This document shows positions 27,129-33,854 of a stretch of DNA of 43,679 nt, one piece after another. This stretch comes from Mycolicibacterium grossiae (GTDB lineage Bacteria; Actinomycetota; Actinomycetes; Mycobacteriales; Mycobacteriaceae). Positions within the stretch are counted from its first letter, which is position 1. Each line of letters begins with the position of its first letter. Position numbers and translations under genes: made by a program. The notes beneath the pieces are model-generated. The model saw only the letters and a program-made list of their open reading frames with translations. It made no database searches and was not told the origin of the DNA. The DNA lies in assembly GCF_008329645.1 (NCBI RefSeq), contig NZ_CP043475.1:1-43679 (forward strand). The letters are read 5' to 3'.

Positions 27129-27557
27129 TCAGATCGCTAGCGGCAGGACCTCCTTCTCAGATTTCGTGTCGAGTTCGCGGACAAGATGGGGGAAACCCAT
27201 GTGTCGGCAGATGATGTCGGCCAGGTAGGTGGACCGCTGCATTCCGAGTCGCTGATGGTCGCGCTCGACGAGCTCGGCTATTGGCAGCGGCAGACGCACT
27301 TTTGCGTGCGGGCCGATGACATCGTCGGCATGCGCCATGGTGGGCTGCGTTTCGAATAACAGCTGCTGCGGTAAGTGGCGCATCAGATCAGGCCGGCCGT
27401 AGTGGAAGCACACGATGTCAGTCAGCACAGCTGACCGGTCGACGCCGTAATCGGCCGCGGCTGCGGTCGCGGTGGTGAGAACGGTGACGGGAAGGGTTGC
27501 GGTCATGACGGCTCGCTCCCCCAAGGACGGGCGGCCTCGACGAGTTGGTCCGGTCAT
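27129..27557 (-). CDS. Tandem-duplicated ribbon-helix-helix protein
   Basis: This 142-aa protein has an N-terminal GPTRRGRPSLGER segment, as often seen before RHH domains, followed by two similar units of 41 residues. The first begins LPVTVLTTATAAAADYGVDR and the second LPLPIAELVERDHQRLGMQR. Aligned without gaps they share LP, G..RS..L.DI.C.H.G.P.L.R.L. Each has the pattern of a beta strand and two helices of a RHH domain, so the chain may fold as an internal dimer that binds DNA. I do not know a named family for it. ATG at 27557 is preferred because of the RGRPSLGER segment; ATG at 27506, with GGGGAG upstream, is the alternative. It lies upstream of rep on the same strand and could be a copy-number or operator-binding regulator. 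Confidence 0.75.
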   Translation of the reverse strand: MTGPTRRGRPSLGERAVMTATLPVTVLTTATAAAADYGVDRSAVLTDIVCFHYGRPDLMRHLPQQLLFETQPTMAHADDVIGPHAKVRLPLPIAELVERDHQRLGMQRSTYLADIICRHMGFPHLVRELDTKSEKEVLPLAI

Positions 27558-27578
27558 ATGCGCGATCCTGCCCGTAGC

Positions 27579-27631
27579 TTTGCCGGAAACGGCGCAGGCG
27601 CGCCGGTCCGCGCGGGCGGATTTCCGGCAAA
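27579..27631. repeat. 11-bp inverted repeat upstream of the RHH gene
   Basis: TTTGCCGGAAA (27579-27589) and TTTCCGGCAAA (27621-27631) are perfect inverted copies 31 bases apart. They lie 21-74 bases before the RHH start, a typical operator position. The RHH protein itself is a candidate binder (inference). Confidence 0.6.
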
Positions 27632-27704
27632 CCAACCTCCCCACCCAGCGCGGTTATCGGGCCTCCTTCGCGGCATGTCCTTCCTCGTAGTGGCCGGGTT
27701 CGTG

Positions 27705-27780
27705 CGTGTGGGGGTGGCTGTCAAGGCTCGACCGGAGTTCGACCGCGTAGCGGCGTGGCCTTGACAGCCACCCCCACACG
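27705..27780. repeat. 23-bp perfect inverted repeat (large hairpin)
   Basis: The arms 27705-27727 and 27758-27780 are perfect inverted copies containing GGGGGTGGCTGTCAAGGC and its complement, separated by 30 bases. It is present unchanged in unit 1 (7266-7341). The 27558-27934 stretch around it has no convincing gene. The hairpin could be a bidirectional terminator, a replication origin structure or a primer/priming signal; the sequence alone does not decide. Confidence 0.85.
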
Positions 27781-27934
27781 TTCACCACAATCTGCGGCGA
27801 GGAAGGAGTTGCTGCGCTCTCCCCCACCCAGGCGCTTCTGACCTGCGCGTTTATAGCAGTCAGTGGTTTAGCCGCCGGGCTTCTGCACGGTGCCCCTGTA
27901 GAACGTGGCCTGCCATCCCTTAAGGGGTGAAGGC

Positions 27935-28159
27935 ATGTTTCTACGAGCAATAGGGGCAATTGTGGCACCACAAAAGAAGGACCCGCCGCCACTGCTGACG
28001 GTGCGCAGCACCGTCGTGTTCTCGGCGGCCGCCGTGGCCGCCTGGGCTAGCGGGATCGGAACGTACATCGGCACCCGTGAGCCGCTAACGGCAGCAGTGA
28101 CAGGCGGAGGGGTCTTCTTCGCGGCGGCTGCCTGGCTGAATAAGCACGTTGGCACTTAG
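27935..28159 (+). CDS. Small membrane protein (74 aa), unknown
   Basis: The ATG follows a strong AAGGGGTGAAGG ribosome binding site, which fixes the start over the longer frame from 27905. Two hydrophobic segments are visible: about residues 22-44 (TVRSTVVFSAAAVAAWASGI) and about 50-68 (LTAAVTGGGVFFAAAAWLN). A basic N-terminus with KKD lies between the start and the first segment. I do not recognise the family. It precedes the partition operon by about 25 bases up to the first partition repeat, but has its own strong RBS and may be transcribed separately. Confidence 0.7.
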   Translation: MFLRAIGAIVAPQKKDPPPLLTVRSTVVFSAAAVAAWASGIGTYIGTREPLTAAVTGGGVFFAAAAWLNKHVGT

Positions 28160-28184
28160 GCTGCCCCGTTCATCGGGCACGTTC

Positions 28185-28222
28185 AACGTAAAGACGCAAT
28201 TCCGTCATTGCGTTGTTACGTT
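28185..28222. repeat. Partition-type inverted repeat upstream of parA
   Basis: AACGTAAAGACGCAAT (28185-28200) and ATTGCGTTGTTACGTT (28207-28222) are inverted copies with 14 of 16 positions matching. The ACGTAA and ACGCAAT cores recur in the other sites of this region. Unit 1: 7750-7787. Confidence 0.75.
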
Positions 28223-28239
28223 CTAACGTAGTTATGTTA

Positions 28240-28258
28240 TTACGTCATGACGTAAGGT
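28240..28258 (+). promoter_or_regulatory. parA promoter -10 overlapped by palindromic operator
   Basis: TTACGTCATGACGTAA (28240-28255) is a perfect 16-base palindrome. TAAGGT (28253-28258) fits the TANNNT -10 box and sits 7 bases before the parA ATG, so the mRNA is probably leaderless. A protein bound to the palindrome would block this promoter, which suggests autoregulation by the RHH partner. Confidence 0.6.
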
Positions 28259-28265
28259 CTCGTAT

Positions 28266-28844
28266 ATGCCGATTCTTTCGTTGGTTCACACCAAAGGTGG
28301 TGTCGCCAAGACCACCAGCGCGATGTATCTCGCGACGGCCGGCGTCTCGCGCGGTCTGGACGTGGTGCTCATTGACGCCGATCCCCAGGGCTCGGCGTTG
28401 GAATGGGCAGCCGATGCCAGCGCCGACGGTCCGATGCCGTTCCCGGTGGTGCCGGCCAGTCGACCACTGACGGCGGAACGCGATCGAGATTTGACGATCG
28501 TTGACACCCCGCCTGGAACAGCGCAGGTGATTCAGGAGGCTATTGACGTTGCGGATCTGGTCGTCGTGCCGACTGGGGCGTCCCCGCTGGACGTTCGCCG
28601 TGTCTGGCCGACTCTGGAGATCACCGCTCACCGGCCCACTGCTGTGCTGCTGACCAGTGTGGATCTACGCACCCGTCTTGCCGATGAAGTCCGTGCACTC
28701 TTGGAAGCGGAGGGCGTGCCGGTCATCGGGACCCCGATCCTGCGGCGCGAGGACGTGCGCCGCGCCTATGGCGCCACCCCTACTCGTTTGCACGGCTATG
28801 ACGATGTACTGACCGAACTCCTGGAAGCGATGGCCCATGTCTGA
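28266..28844 (+). CDS. parA: ParA-family partition ATPase
   Basis: This 192-aa ATPase is of the short ParA class found with RHH partners (type Ib). The deviant Walker A is KGGVAKTT at residues 10-17. Motif A' is VVLIDADPQGS at 33-43 and Walker B is LTIVDTPPGT at 76-85. The family dimerises on ATP and positions plasmid copies on the nucleoid. It has no N-terminal HTH, so DNA binding at the centromere falls to the next gene. That gene starts inside the last codons of parA (8-base overlap), so the pair is translationally coupled. The intact frame is in this unit; unit 1 has frameshifts. Confidence 0.93.
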   Translation: MPILSLVHTKGGVAKTTSAMYLATAGVSRGLDVVLIDADPQGSALEWAADASADGPMPFPVVPASRPLTAERDRDLTIVDTPPGTAQVIQEAIDVADLVVVPTGASPLDVRRVWPTLEITAHRPTAVLLTSVDLRTRLADEVRALLEAEGVPVIGTPILRREDVRRAYGATPTRLHGYDDVLTELLEAMAHV

Positions 28845-29064
28845 TCTGACCTCGAAGATGGCCGCCCGTGTGCGCACTGAGCCCGCAAAGCGGGCGGCCG
28901 AAGCGTTCCGGTCGCCGGCAGATGACATGCAGCGGGCGACGGTCTACCTGCCCCGTTCCACTGTTCGCCGTCTCAAGCAAGCCGCCCTCGATGGCGACAC
29001 CAGCATGAGCAAGATCCTTACCGATTTGGCTGATCGGTGGCTTGCTGACAACGTAAAGACGTAA
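28837..29064 (+). CDS. RHH centromere-binding protein (ParG-like)
   Basis: This 75-aa protein has a flexible basic N-terminus (KMAARVRTEPAKRAAEAF) and a C-terminal RHH domain. The beta strand is in RATVYLPRSTVRRLKQAA and the helices continue through TSMSKILTDLADRWLADN. Size and layout match ParG/ParB-type partners of short ParA proteins. It likely binds the ACGT-type palindromes around the operon and represses the parA promoter. The stop codon lies within a 28-base palindrome. Confidence 0.85.
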   Translation: MSDLTSKMAARVRTEPAKRAAEAFRSPADDMQRATVYLPRSTVRRLKQAALDGDTSMSKILTDLADRWLADNVKT

Positions 29065-29078
29065 TTACGTCTTTACGT
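29051..29078. repeat. 28-base perfect palindrome at end of the par operon
   Basis: The sequence is symmetric about 29064/29065 with half-site ACGTAAAGACGTAA and no mismatch. It overlaps the last four codons and the stop of the RHH gene. The half-site closely matches the left arm upstream of parA (AACGTAAAGACGCAAT). Unit 1: 8619-8646. Confidence 0.9.
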
Positions 29079-29143
29079 CTAAAGCGTCTTGCACAACTTA
29101 TGAAGTAGACCGGACTCGGGACGCCCTCGATCCGGCAAAAAGA

Positions 29144-29177
29144 AGATGGCTCCAACTCCGAAGAGTTGAAGCCATCT
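29144..29177 (-). terminator. Strong hairpin with T-run on the minus strand
   Basis: AGATGGCT-c-CAACTC-CGAA-GAGTTG-a-AGCCATCT forms a 14-bp stem with one mismatch and a tetraloop. On the minus strand it is followed by TCTTTTTG, so it looks like a terminator for a transcript running opposite to the par operon and HEPN gene. It may also stop the par transcript as a hairpin without T-run. Confidence 0.6.
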
Positions 29178-29250
29178 CCATGTAAATCGTGTGTCGACGG
29201 GGGGAGGCTTTACAGCCAGCGAGTCCCGAAGCGCGTGATAGATAGGCTAC

Positions 29251-29941
29251 ATGCCGGGACCGACCTACGCAATGACCGAGGCTGATGCGCAGAAGATCAC
29301 CAGCTGCCTATCAACTCCGCGGATGACCACCTATCGCCAGGTAGTCACGCACAAGCCGCAGCATGAGCAGACCCTCGCAGCCCTCGCGCTGTACCGCTGG
29401 AACGTGGAGGTCTCGGCAGCGTTCATGGCGCCAATACATCTATGCGAGGTCGTGGTAAGGAATGCCGCCTCGGACGCGCTGACAGCCGTCTACGGTCCAC
29501 GGTGGGTGTGGGACCCCAGTTTCACCGGAGCGTTACCCGACCCTCCAAGACCCGTCTACAGCCCCAAACGGGACCTCATTCAGGTCAGACAGCATCACGC
29601 CACGGTGGGCAAGGTCATCCCGGAACTCAAATTTGTGTTCTGGGAAAATCTGTTCACGCGCAGACACGACGGCCGGCTGTGGAACCGCCATCTCCGTACC
29701 GTGCTGCCCAACCTCGATGCGAGCCAACCAACGAACGTTCTTAGAAAACACCGTTCGCTCGGAGATCGAGACCGTACGCCACATCAGAAATCGCGTCGCG
29801 CACCACGAGCCGATCTTCGCCCGCAACCTCCCAGGTGAATTGCAAAGCATGCAACGGCTGGTTCAGTGGCGATCTGCCGAAGCCGCGGCCTGGTTCAACG
29901 ACATGGAAAAAGTCACTGACCTGCTCAATGCCCGCCCCTAA
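29251..29941 (+). CDS. Abi-like HEPN-domain protein (frame restored by removing one A)
   Basis: After removal of one A from the run at about 29745-29748 (unit 1 has three A residues) the gene encodes 229 aa. The N-terminal half has ALYRWNVEVSAAFMAPIHL and EVVVRNAASDALTAVYGPRW, the usual start of actinobacterial Abi-like proteins. The C-terminal half has RHIRNRVAHHEPIF, the RX4H HEPN ribonuclease motif. Family members act in abortive infection or as RNase toxins, so a phage defence or stabilising role is likely (inference). The ATG at 29251 or the one at 29272 could be the start; neither has a clear RBS. It sits between two partition-type palindromes, which suggests shared regulation with the par operon. 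Confidence 0.8.
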
Positions 29942-29960
29942 CTCCGTTAGCGCACCAAGA

Positions 29961-30002
29961 CGCATTGACGCAATTACGTTAAGACGTAATTGCGTCAATG
30001 CG
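29961..30002. repeat. 19-bp perfect inverted repeat downstream of the HEPN gene
   Basis: The arms CGCATTGACGCAATTACGT and its exact complement are separated by TAAG. The ACGCAAT and ACGTAATT cores are those of the sites around parA. It could be a centromere site, an operator or a terminator. Unit 1: 9532-9573. Confidence 0.9.
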
Positions 30003-30007
30003 GTAGT

Positions 30008-30031
30008 ACGTCATAACGTCATAACGTCATC
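30008..30031. repeat. Three direct 8-bp repeats (ACGTCATA)
   Basis: ACGTCATA ACGTCATA ACGTCATC stand head to tail, directly after the 19-bp inverted repeat and just before the AlbA_2 stop codon. The unit equals the half-site of the parA operator palindrome (TTACGTCA). Iteron-like spacing of 8 bp is typical of RHH centromere arrays. Confidence 0.85.
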
Positions 30032-30034
30032 TCG

Positions 30035-31256
30035 TTATCTCAGACGCTTGCCTACGTTTTGTGGCTGGAAGCGTTTTGACCAGGCTGGGTAGCTGCCGAG
30101 GCTTCGAAGCAGCGGAGCAGTGAGGGCCGCGGCGACCTGGCCGGGGTCGTTGTCGAGGTCCTCTAGCGAAGCTTCAGTGACCCGCTCATAGATGTTCTCG
30201 GTGTAGGTCGGCCCTCGGTCCCCAAAATGCTGGTCAGTGAGGGTCCATGACACCGCGTCGCGAAGGCCGTTCATCGAGAGTGCGAACCGCCAACTGCCGG
30301 TGTATCCCCAATGGTGCGAGACCGCCGCGGACAGTCGGGCTAGCAAGCTGACGTGACCGATGATCAACGCCTCGAACACCACGGTGGAGTCGGGTGGGGG
30401 AGGGTAGACGTTGCTGAACGATCGTGTGGTCACGGCTCGCTCAGATGCTAGAACGAGTCGCCCGGATTCGGCGAAGACGATTTCGGCGGCGCGGTCGTTG
30501 CCCGTAAAACGTTGTCCGTCGTGCATGCCGGTGGTGAGTGCGACGCCGCCGGGTCGCCGGGCGAATCCGCTGGCCTGGACCAGTGTTGGTGCGTACGTCT
30601 GGTGTTGAGCGTCCGCAGCTGAGTGCACCAGTTGAAGCACTGTTTCTTGCCACGTCGATGATTCAGACAAGGCGACGAGCATGTCTTCACGGGCGCCGAG
30701 CGGATCGGCCACCGCTACGAACAGGCGTTGGTCCTGGCCTGCGAGGTCGGTGCGGATGGTGCGCGCCTCTGCTCGCAGGTCGCGCCGATCAGCCAGTCGC
30801 CGGTCCAGGAGCCGCACGACCTCGGTGTTGGAGAGCATTCGATTGGTTTTGTCCCCGCGGCCGTAATAGCGACCATCGACCATGTGCGGCGCTCGAACTG
30901 ACTGCGGAACGTGAACGACGAGGTAACCGAGGGTGGGATCGCCGGCGGAGTTTTATGACGGTAGTGCGGATCTGTACCGCCTCGTCAACCCTCATTCGTG
31001 CAATCTGCTCGATGCGTTCGGCGAGTCCGTCGACAGGAACGGGCCACAGACCGGGCGGAGTGGTGTCCTCGTCGACGCCGATCAGGATCGTTCCACCATC
31101 CAGAGCGAACGCAGCGATGTCTTTGGCTAGGTCTTTGTTCGCGGCGTTTCCGGATCCCAGCTCGCGCTTGAGGTCCAACCAGTGGGTTTCTTCCAGCAAG
31201 CCATTCAACGCTAACCGCTGCAGTTCTTCCTCCGTACGGGCGGGGATCGCATTCAT
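30035..31256 (-). CDS. AlbA_2 (Schlafen-type) domain protein (frame restored by removing one T)
   Basis: Removing one T at about 30952-30955, as in unit 1, gives a single 406-aa protein. The N-terminal AlbA_2 domain is clear: EETHWLDLKRELG, LAKDIAAFALDGGTILIGVDE, TTVINSAGDPTLGYLVVHVP and MVDGRYYGRGDKTNRMLS. This fold is shared with Schlafen proteins and many bacterial regulators or nucleic-acid binding proteins, often in defence loci. The C-terminal 250 residues have no motif I know. The gene follows the 213-aa gene by 26 bases, so it is part of the recombinase operon. The stop is next to the partition-type repeats, so the operon converges on them. Confidence 0.82.
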
Positions 31257-31282
31257 GGGGTTCCTCGAACGGTCGGTCGCGA

Positions 31283-31924
31283 CTAGCGGCTGAGCAGTTC
31301 GCGTAGGCGCTTCGCCCCGCGGTCAGACACCGACTGCGACGACAGGACGTAGGCGGCGGCCTGATCGGGAGTGAGCCGGCCGCCGCTGACGTGGGCGTTG
31401 AGAAATCGCCGTGCTTGGGCTTTGTCATCTGCTCCGGTCCAGCCGTTGCGACCGCCGTAGAAAATGACGGAATCAAGGTCTTTGCGCACGTCATCGCCCA
31501 TCTCGGAGGTGGCGGCCTCTCCTGTCAGCAGGTTGATGGCGGCCGCGCCAGCAGCCCAGTCGGCCAAGGGTGTGGAACCCTCGACGACAGCAAGCGAATG
31601 ACCGCGCGCGAGGCCCATCGCGAAGTGCAATGACCGTTCATCTGGCACGAAGGCGAGGACCGGTCCACGATCGGGCCGGCTGCGGCTTTGCGGAGTGGTG
31701 TGCCCACCCGCTCGGATGATCTCGTCGAGGTCGGCATAACCGAAGCTCCCGGCATTTTGAGCGTTGCTCACCAGCAGCGGGACGAGATCCTCGTCCTGGC
31801 TGCGTTCCCAGATCCAATCGGCGGCCAGGGCGATGGCGTCCTCATAAGGCCGATCTTCGACGTCATCGGGGACCCAGGCCGCGGCTCGCAGATGAGTCGA
31901 CGGGTGCAGATCGGCGCTGGTCAT
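31283..31924 (-). CDS. Unknown 213-aa protein between recombinase and AlbA_2 gene
   Basis: The start overlaps the recombinase stop by four bases (ATGA), so the genes are coupled. The protein is acidic and soluble with no signal or membrane segment. Visible stretches are YEDAIALAADWIWERSQDED, then NAQNAGSFGYADLDEIIRAG, then GPVLAFVPDERSLHFAMGLA followed by SLAVVEGSTPLADWAAGAAA. The C-terminal part has a helical RLTPDQAAAYVLSSQSVSDR region. The middle part alternates hydrophobic strands and helices like a small alpha/beta domain. I do not recognise a family. Confidence 0.82.
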   Translation of the reverse strand: MTSADLHPSTHLRAAAWVPDDVEDRPYEDAIALAADWIWERSQDEDLVPLLVSNAQNAGSFGYADLDEIIRAGGHTTPQSRSRPDRGPVLAFVPDERSLHFAMGLARGHSLAVVEGSTPLADWAAGAAAINLLTGEAATSEMGDDVRKDLDSVIFYGGRNGWTGADDKAQARRFLNAHVSGGRLTPDQAAAYVLSSQSVSDRGAKRLRELLSR

Positions 31925-32508
31925 GAGGCGGCTCCTGATGGCGAACTGAGTTTGGCCAGGTAGCGGTACGCCGTGGCGCGACTGATCCCGAATGCTTGAG
32001 CGAGTTCAGGGACTGGTTCGCCGGTTGCGGCGAGCCGGCGCAGCTGTTCTTGGCGTTCCGGGGTTAGCTTGGCCGGCTTGGTGGCGGGCAGTTGGCGAAC
32101 GCGGCGGGAGTCACGCGAGGCGGCGCGGCGCTCGCGACCGAGCTCGAGCTCGAGTTCGGCGAGCGTCGCCATTATGGTGGCCACCGCGCGCCCTGTCGGT
32201 GTGCCGGTGTCGACGCCTTCGCGTAAGGCGCGCAATAGAATTCGGCGCTGGCCGAGATCGGCGATGGTGCGGGTTATTTCTACGACAGATCGGCCTAGTC
32301 GATCGATGGCGGTGACGACTACGGTGTCACCTTCGCGGGCGTAGTGAAGCAAGCCCGTCAGGCCTGGCCGATCGGTGTTCACTGCGCCGGAGATTTTGTC
32401 GGTGAAGACATGGTCCGATTCGACCCCCTCGGCGGCGAGCGCGGCGAGCTGCGCATCGAGGTCTTGGCCCAGAGTGCTCACCCGCGCGTACCCGAGGATC
32501 GTTGTCAC
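31921..32508 (-). CDS. Serine recombinase of the resolvase/invertase family
   Basis: The catalytic domain starts with ILGYARVSTLGQDLDAQLAAL, where the Ser of ARVST is the nucleophile. It continues with DKISGAVNTDRPGL and VVTAIDRLGRSVVEITRTI, then the E-helix region GRAVATIMATLAELELELGRER. A C-terminal HTH (PVPELAQAFGISRATAYRYLAK) binds the site DNA. At about 195 aa it has the size of Tn3-type resolvases. GTG at 32508 is chosen because it lies just before the conserved domain. The frame is open to an ATG at 32583 (220 aa), and RBS evidence is poor for both. It could resolve plasmid multimers or act as an invertase or element recombinase. Repeats upstream may be its site. Confidence 0.92.
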   Translation of the reverse strand: MTTILGYARVSTLGQDLDAQLAALAAEGVESDHVFTDKISGAVNTDRPGLTGLLHYAREGDTVVVTAIDRLGRSVVEITRTIADLGQRRILLRALREGVDTGTPTGRAVATIMATLAELELELGRERRAASRDSRRVRQLPATKPAKLTPERQEQLRRLAATGEPVPELAQAFGISRATAYRYLAKLSSPSGAAS

Positions 32509-32520
32509 AGCATCTACGGT

Positions 32521-32648
32521 CTCATTGCCCTCCGACAATGAGGATCTGAGACACGCGGTGTGAGACGAGAAATGAGATTGCACGACCAGCGGTTATGCGG
32601 CAGGGGAGGAGCGTCCGACGGGCTGTCTCGATTCTTTAGATACGAGAC
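32521..32648. promoter_or_regulatory. Repeat-rich region upstream of recombinase, candidate res site
   Basis: There are several small symmetric elements: CTCATTG/CAATGAG (32521-32542), two TGAGAC repeats within TGAGACACgcgGTGTGAGAC (about 32547-32565), and GTCTCG/CGAGAC separated by 12 bases (32625-32648). Three spaced inverted elements next to a resolvase gene fit a res-like layout. The last one may instead end the DsbA-like gene transcript. Confidence 0.4.
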
Positions 32649-32654
32649 GGACGT

Positions 32655-33341
32655 CTATCCGCGCGCCAGAGCCTGGTCAAGGGCCGTGGTGAGGTCTTCG
32701 TAGCTGCGTGGCTGGATGCGTTCCCCGTTGAGGAAGAAGGTGGGCGTTCCCTGAACACCCAGTGCGGTGCCGTCGGCGATGTCGAGCTGGATGCGTTCCA
32801 GGGTGGCCGGGTCGTTGTAGGTGGCGTCGAAGGCGCTCATGTCGAGGTCGAGTTGCTGGGCAAAGCCGCGGAACACGTCATCGGCGGCAGTCTGCTGCTC
32901 GCCCCATTCTGTTTGTGTGTCGTACATTTTGCGGTACATGGGTTCGAGTTGGCCTTGCTGGGCGGCGGCTTCCACCGCGCGGGCGGCGCGCTCGGCGTTG
33001 AAGTGCGAGCGCAGCGGGAAGTAGCGCAGCACGAAGTTCACCCGGGTGCCGTATTCGGCGCGGAGCTGCTCGATGGCGGGATACACCGCGCGGCAGCCCT
33101 CGCACTCGAAGTCGAGGAACTCGACGAAGTAGATATCGCTGTCGGGCACCGAGTTGAGCCGGTGGCTGTTCTCTCTGACCGTCTGACCGGCTGGTGACCC
33201 GTCAAGTGCAATGTCGGAAGTTGAGCCCGCGTCGCGGACGGAGAGAAACACCACGGTCCCCACGGTGGCCACCGCGATGACGAAAAGCGTGAGGAGCACG
33301 CGGGTGTTGGCCAGGATCGAGCCGAGGCCTTTCATCTTCAT
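32655..33341 (-). CDS. DsbA-like membrane-anchored thiol oxidoreductase
   Basis: The protein is 228 aa from the ATG at 33341 (a second ATG is at 33335). One N-terminal membrane segment (residues about 15-35, VLLTLFVIAVATVGTVVFLS) anchors it outside the membrane. The thioredoxin-fold motif CEGC (C80, C83) follows FVEFLDFE, and the cis-proline segment GVQGTPTFFLNGERI is near the C-terminus. This is the DsbA/thioredoxin_4 type, which makes or reshuffles disulfides in exported proteins. The frame continues upstream to 33581 across the divergent ArsR gene, which is not real. TAAAAT sits 8 bases before the ATG, so the mRNA is likely leaderless. It is divergent from the CadC-like sensor and probably under its control. 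Confidence 0.9.
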   Translation of the reverse strand: MKMKGLGSILANTRVLLTLFVIAVATVGTVVFLSVRDAGSTSDIALDGSPAGQTVRENSHRLNSVPDSDIYFVEFLDFECEGCRAVYPAIEQLRAEYGTRVNFVLRYFPLRSHFNAERAARAVEAAAQQGQLEPMYRKMYDTQTEWGEQQTAADDVFRGFAQQLDLDMSAFDATYNDPATLERIQLDIADGTALGVQGTPTFFLNGERIQPRSYEDLTTALDQALARG

Positions 33342-33368
33342 ATCAACGTATTTTAGTATATGAATATG
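33333..33368. promoter_or_regulatory. Divergent promoter and metal-sensor operator
   Basis: Only 18 bases separate the two starts, and the stretch is AT-rich within GC-rich DNA. CATATC and GAATATG flank it in inverted order. TANNNT boxes occur in both directions (TATTTT toward the sensor, TAAAAT toward the DsbA-like gene) at leaderless distance. An ArsR dimer bound here would shut both genes. Confidence 0.6.
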
Positions 33369-33854
33369 GCCGAGCCGCTCGATACCTGCGATCTTCTGTG
33401 TTTGGACCTGCTCCACGCGGAGGAGATCCGCGCCGCGGTGCCCGACAGCGCCACTGTGCAGGCCGCCGCTGCAGCTGCGCGTGGGTTGGGGGATGGCACT
33501 CGGCTGTCCATTGCGGCCGCGTTGGCCACTGGCGAGGAGTTGTGTGTCTGTGACATGGCCTGGGTGGTCGGGTTGTCTCAAGGTCTGGTGTCACACCATC
33601 TGCGCCAGCTCAAGAATGCGTCCCTGGTGTCCTCGCGGCGCCAGGGGAAGTTGGTCATGTATCGGCTGACCGAGCGGGGTCGCCAGTTGACGGCTTCGGT
33701 GCTGACCGGCGTGGCCGCGGTTGCTGAAGGAAGTCCGTTGTCGACTTCCAGGCGGAACGTGAAAAGCGTTGGCCAGCAACGCAATGCAACTGGTCTCGGT
33801 GGCAGTGTTGCTGTCGGTGACCGATCTCCGACCGCAGGACAGGAGCCAGTGTGA
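33360..33854 (+). CDS. CadC-like ArsR/SmtB-family metal sensor
   Basis: This 164-aa winged-helix repressor has a Cys set that matches the CadC alpha3N site. TCDLLCLD at the N-terminus gives C10 and C14, and ELCVCD gives C62 and C64. In staphylococcal CadC the ligands are Cys7, Cys11, Cys58 and Cys60, so spacing is nearly the same. The recognition helix lies in VVGLSQGLVSHHLRQLKNASLV (short pieces around 70-90), followed by the wing RRQGKLVMYRLTERG. It should release DNA on binding Cd2+, Pb2+ or Zn2+. The C-terminal 45 residues are an extra tail. It is translationally linked to the DUF3703 gene (stop TGA overlaps ATG). Confidence 0.93.
   Translation: MNMAEPLDTCDLLCLDLLHAEEIRAAVPDSATVQAAAAAARGLGDGTRLSIAAALATGEELCVCDMAWVVGLSQGLVSHHLRQLKNASLVSSRRQGKLVMYRLTERGRQLTASVLTGVAAVAEGSPLSTSRRNVKSVGQQRNATGLGGSVAVGDRSPTAGQEPV

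Noticed and set aside
29961..30031. CRISPR array
   Set aside because: The direct repeats are 8 bp without spacers and the longer repeat is a single palindrome. No cas gene is in the circle.
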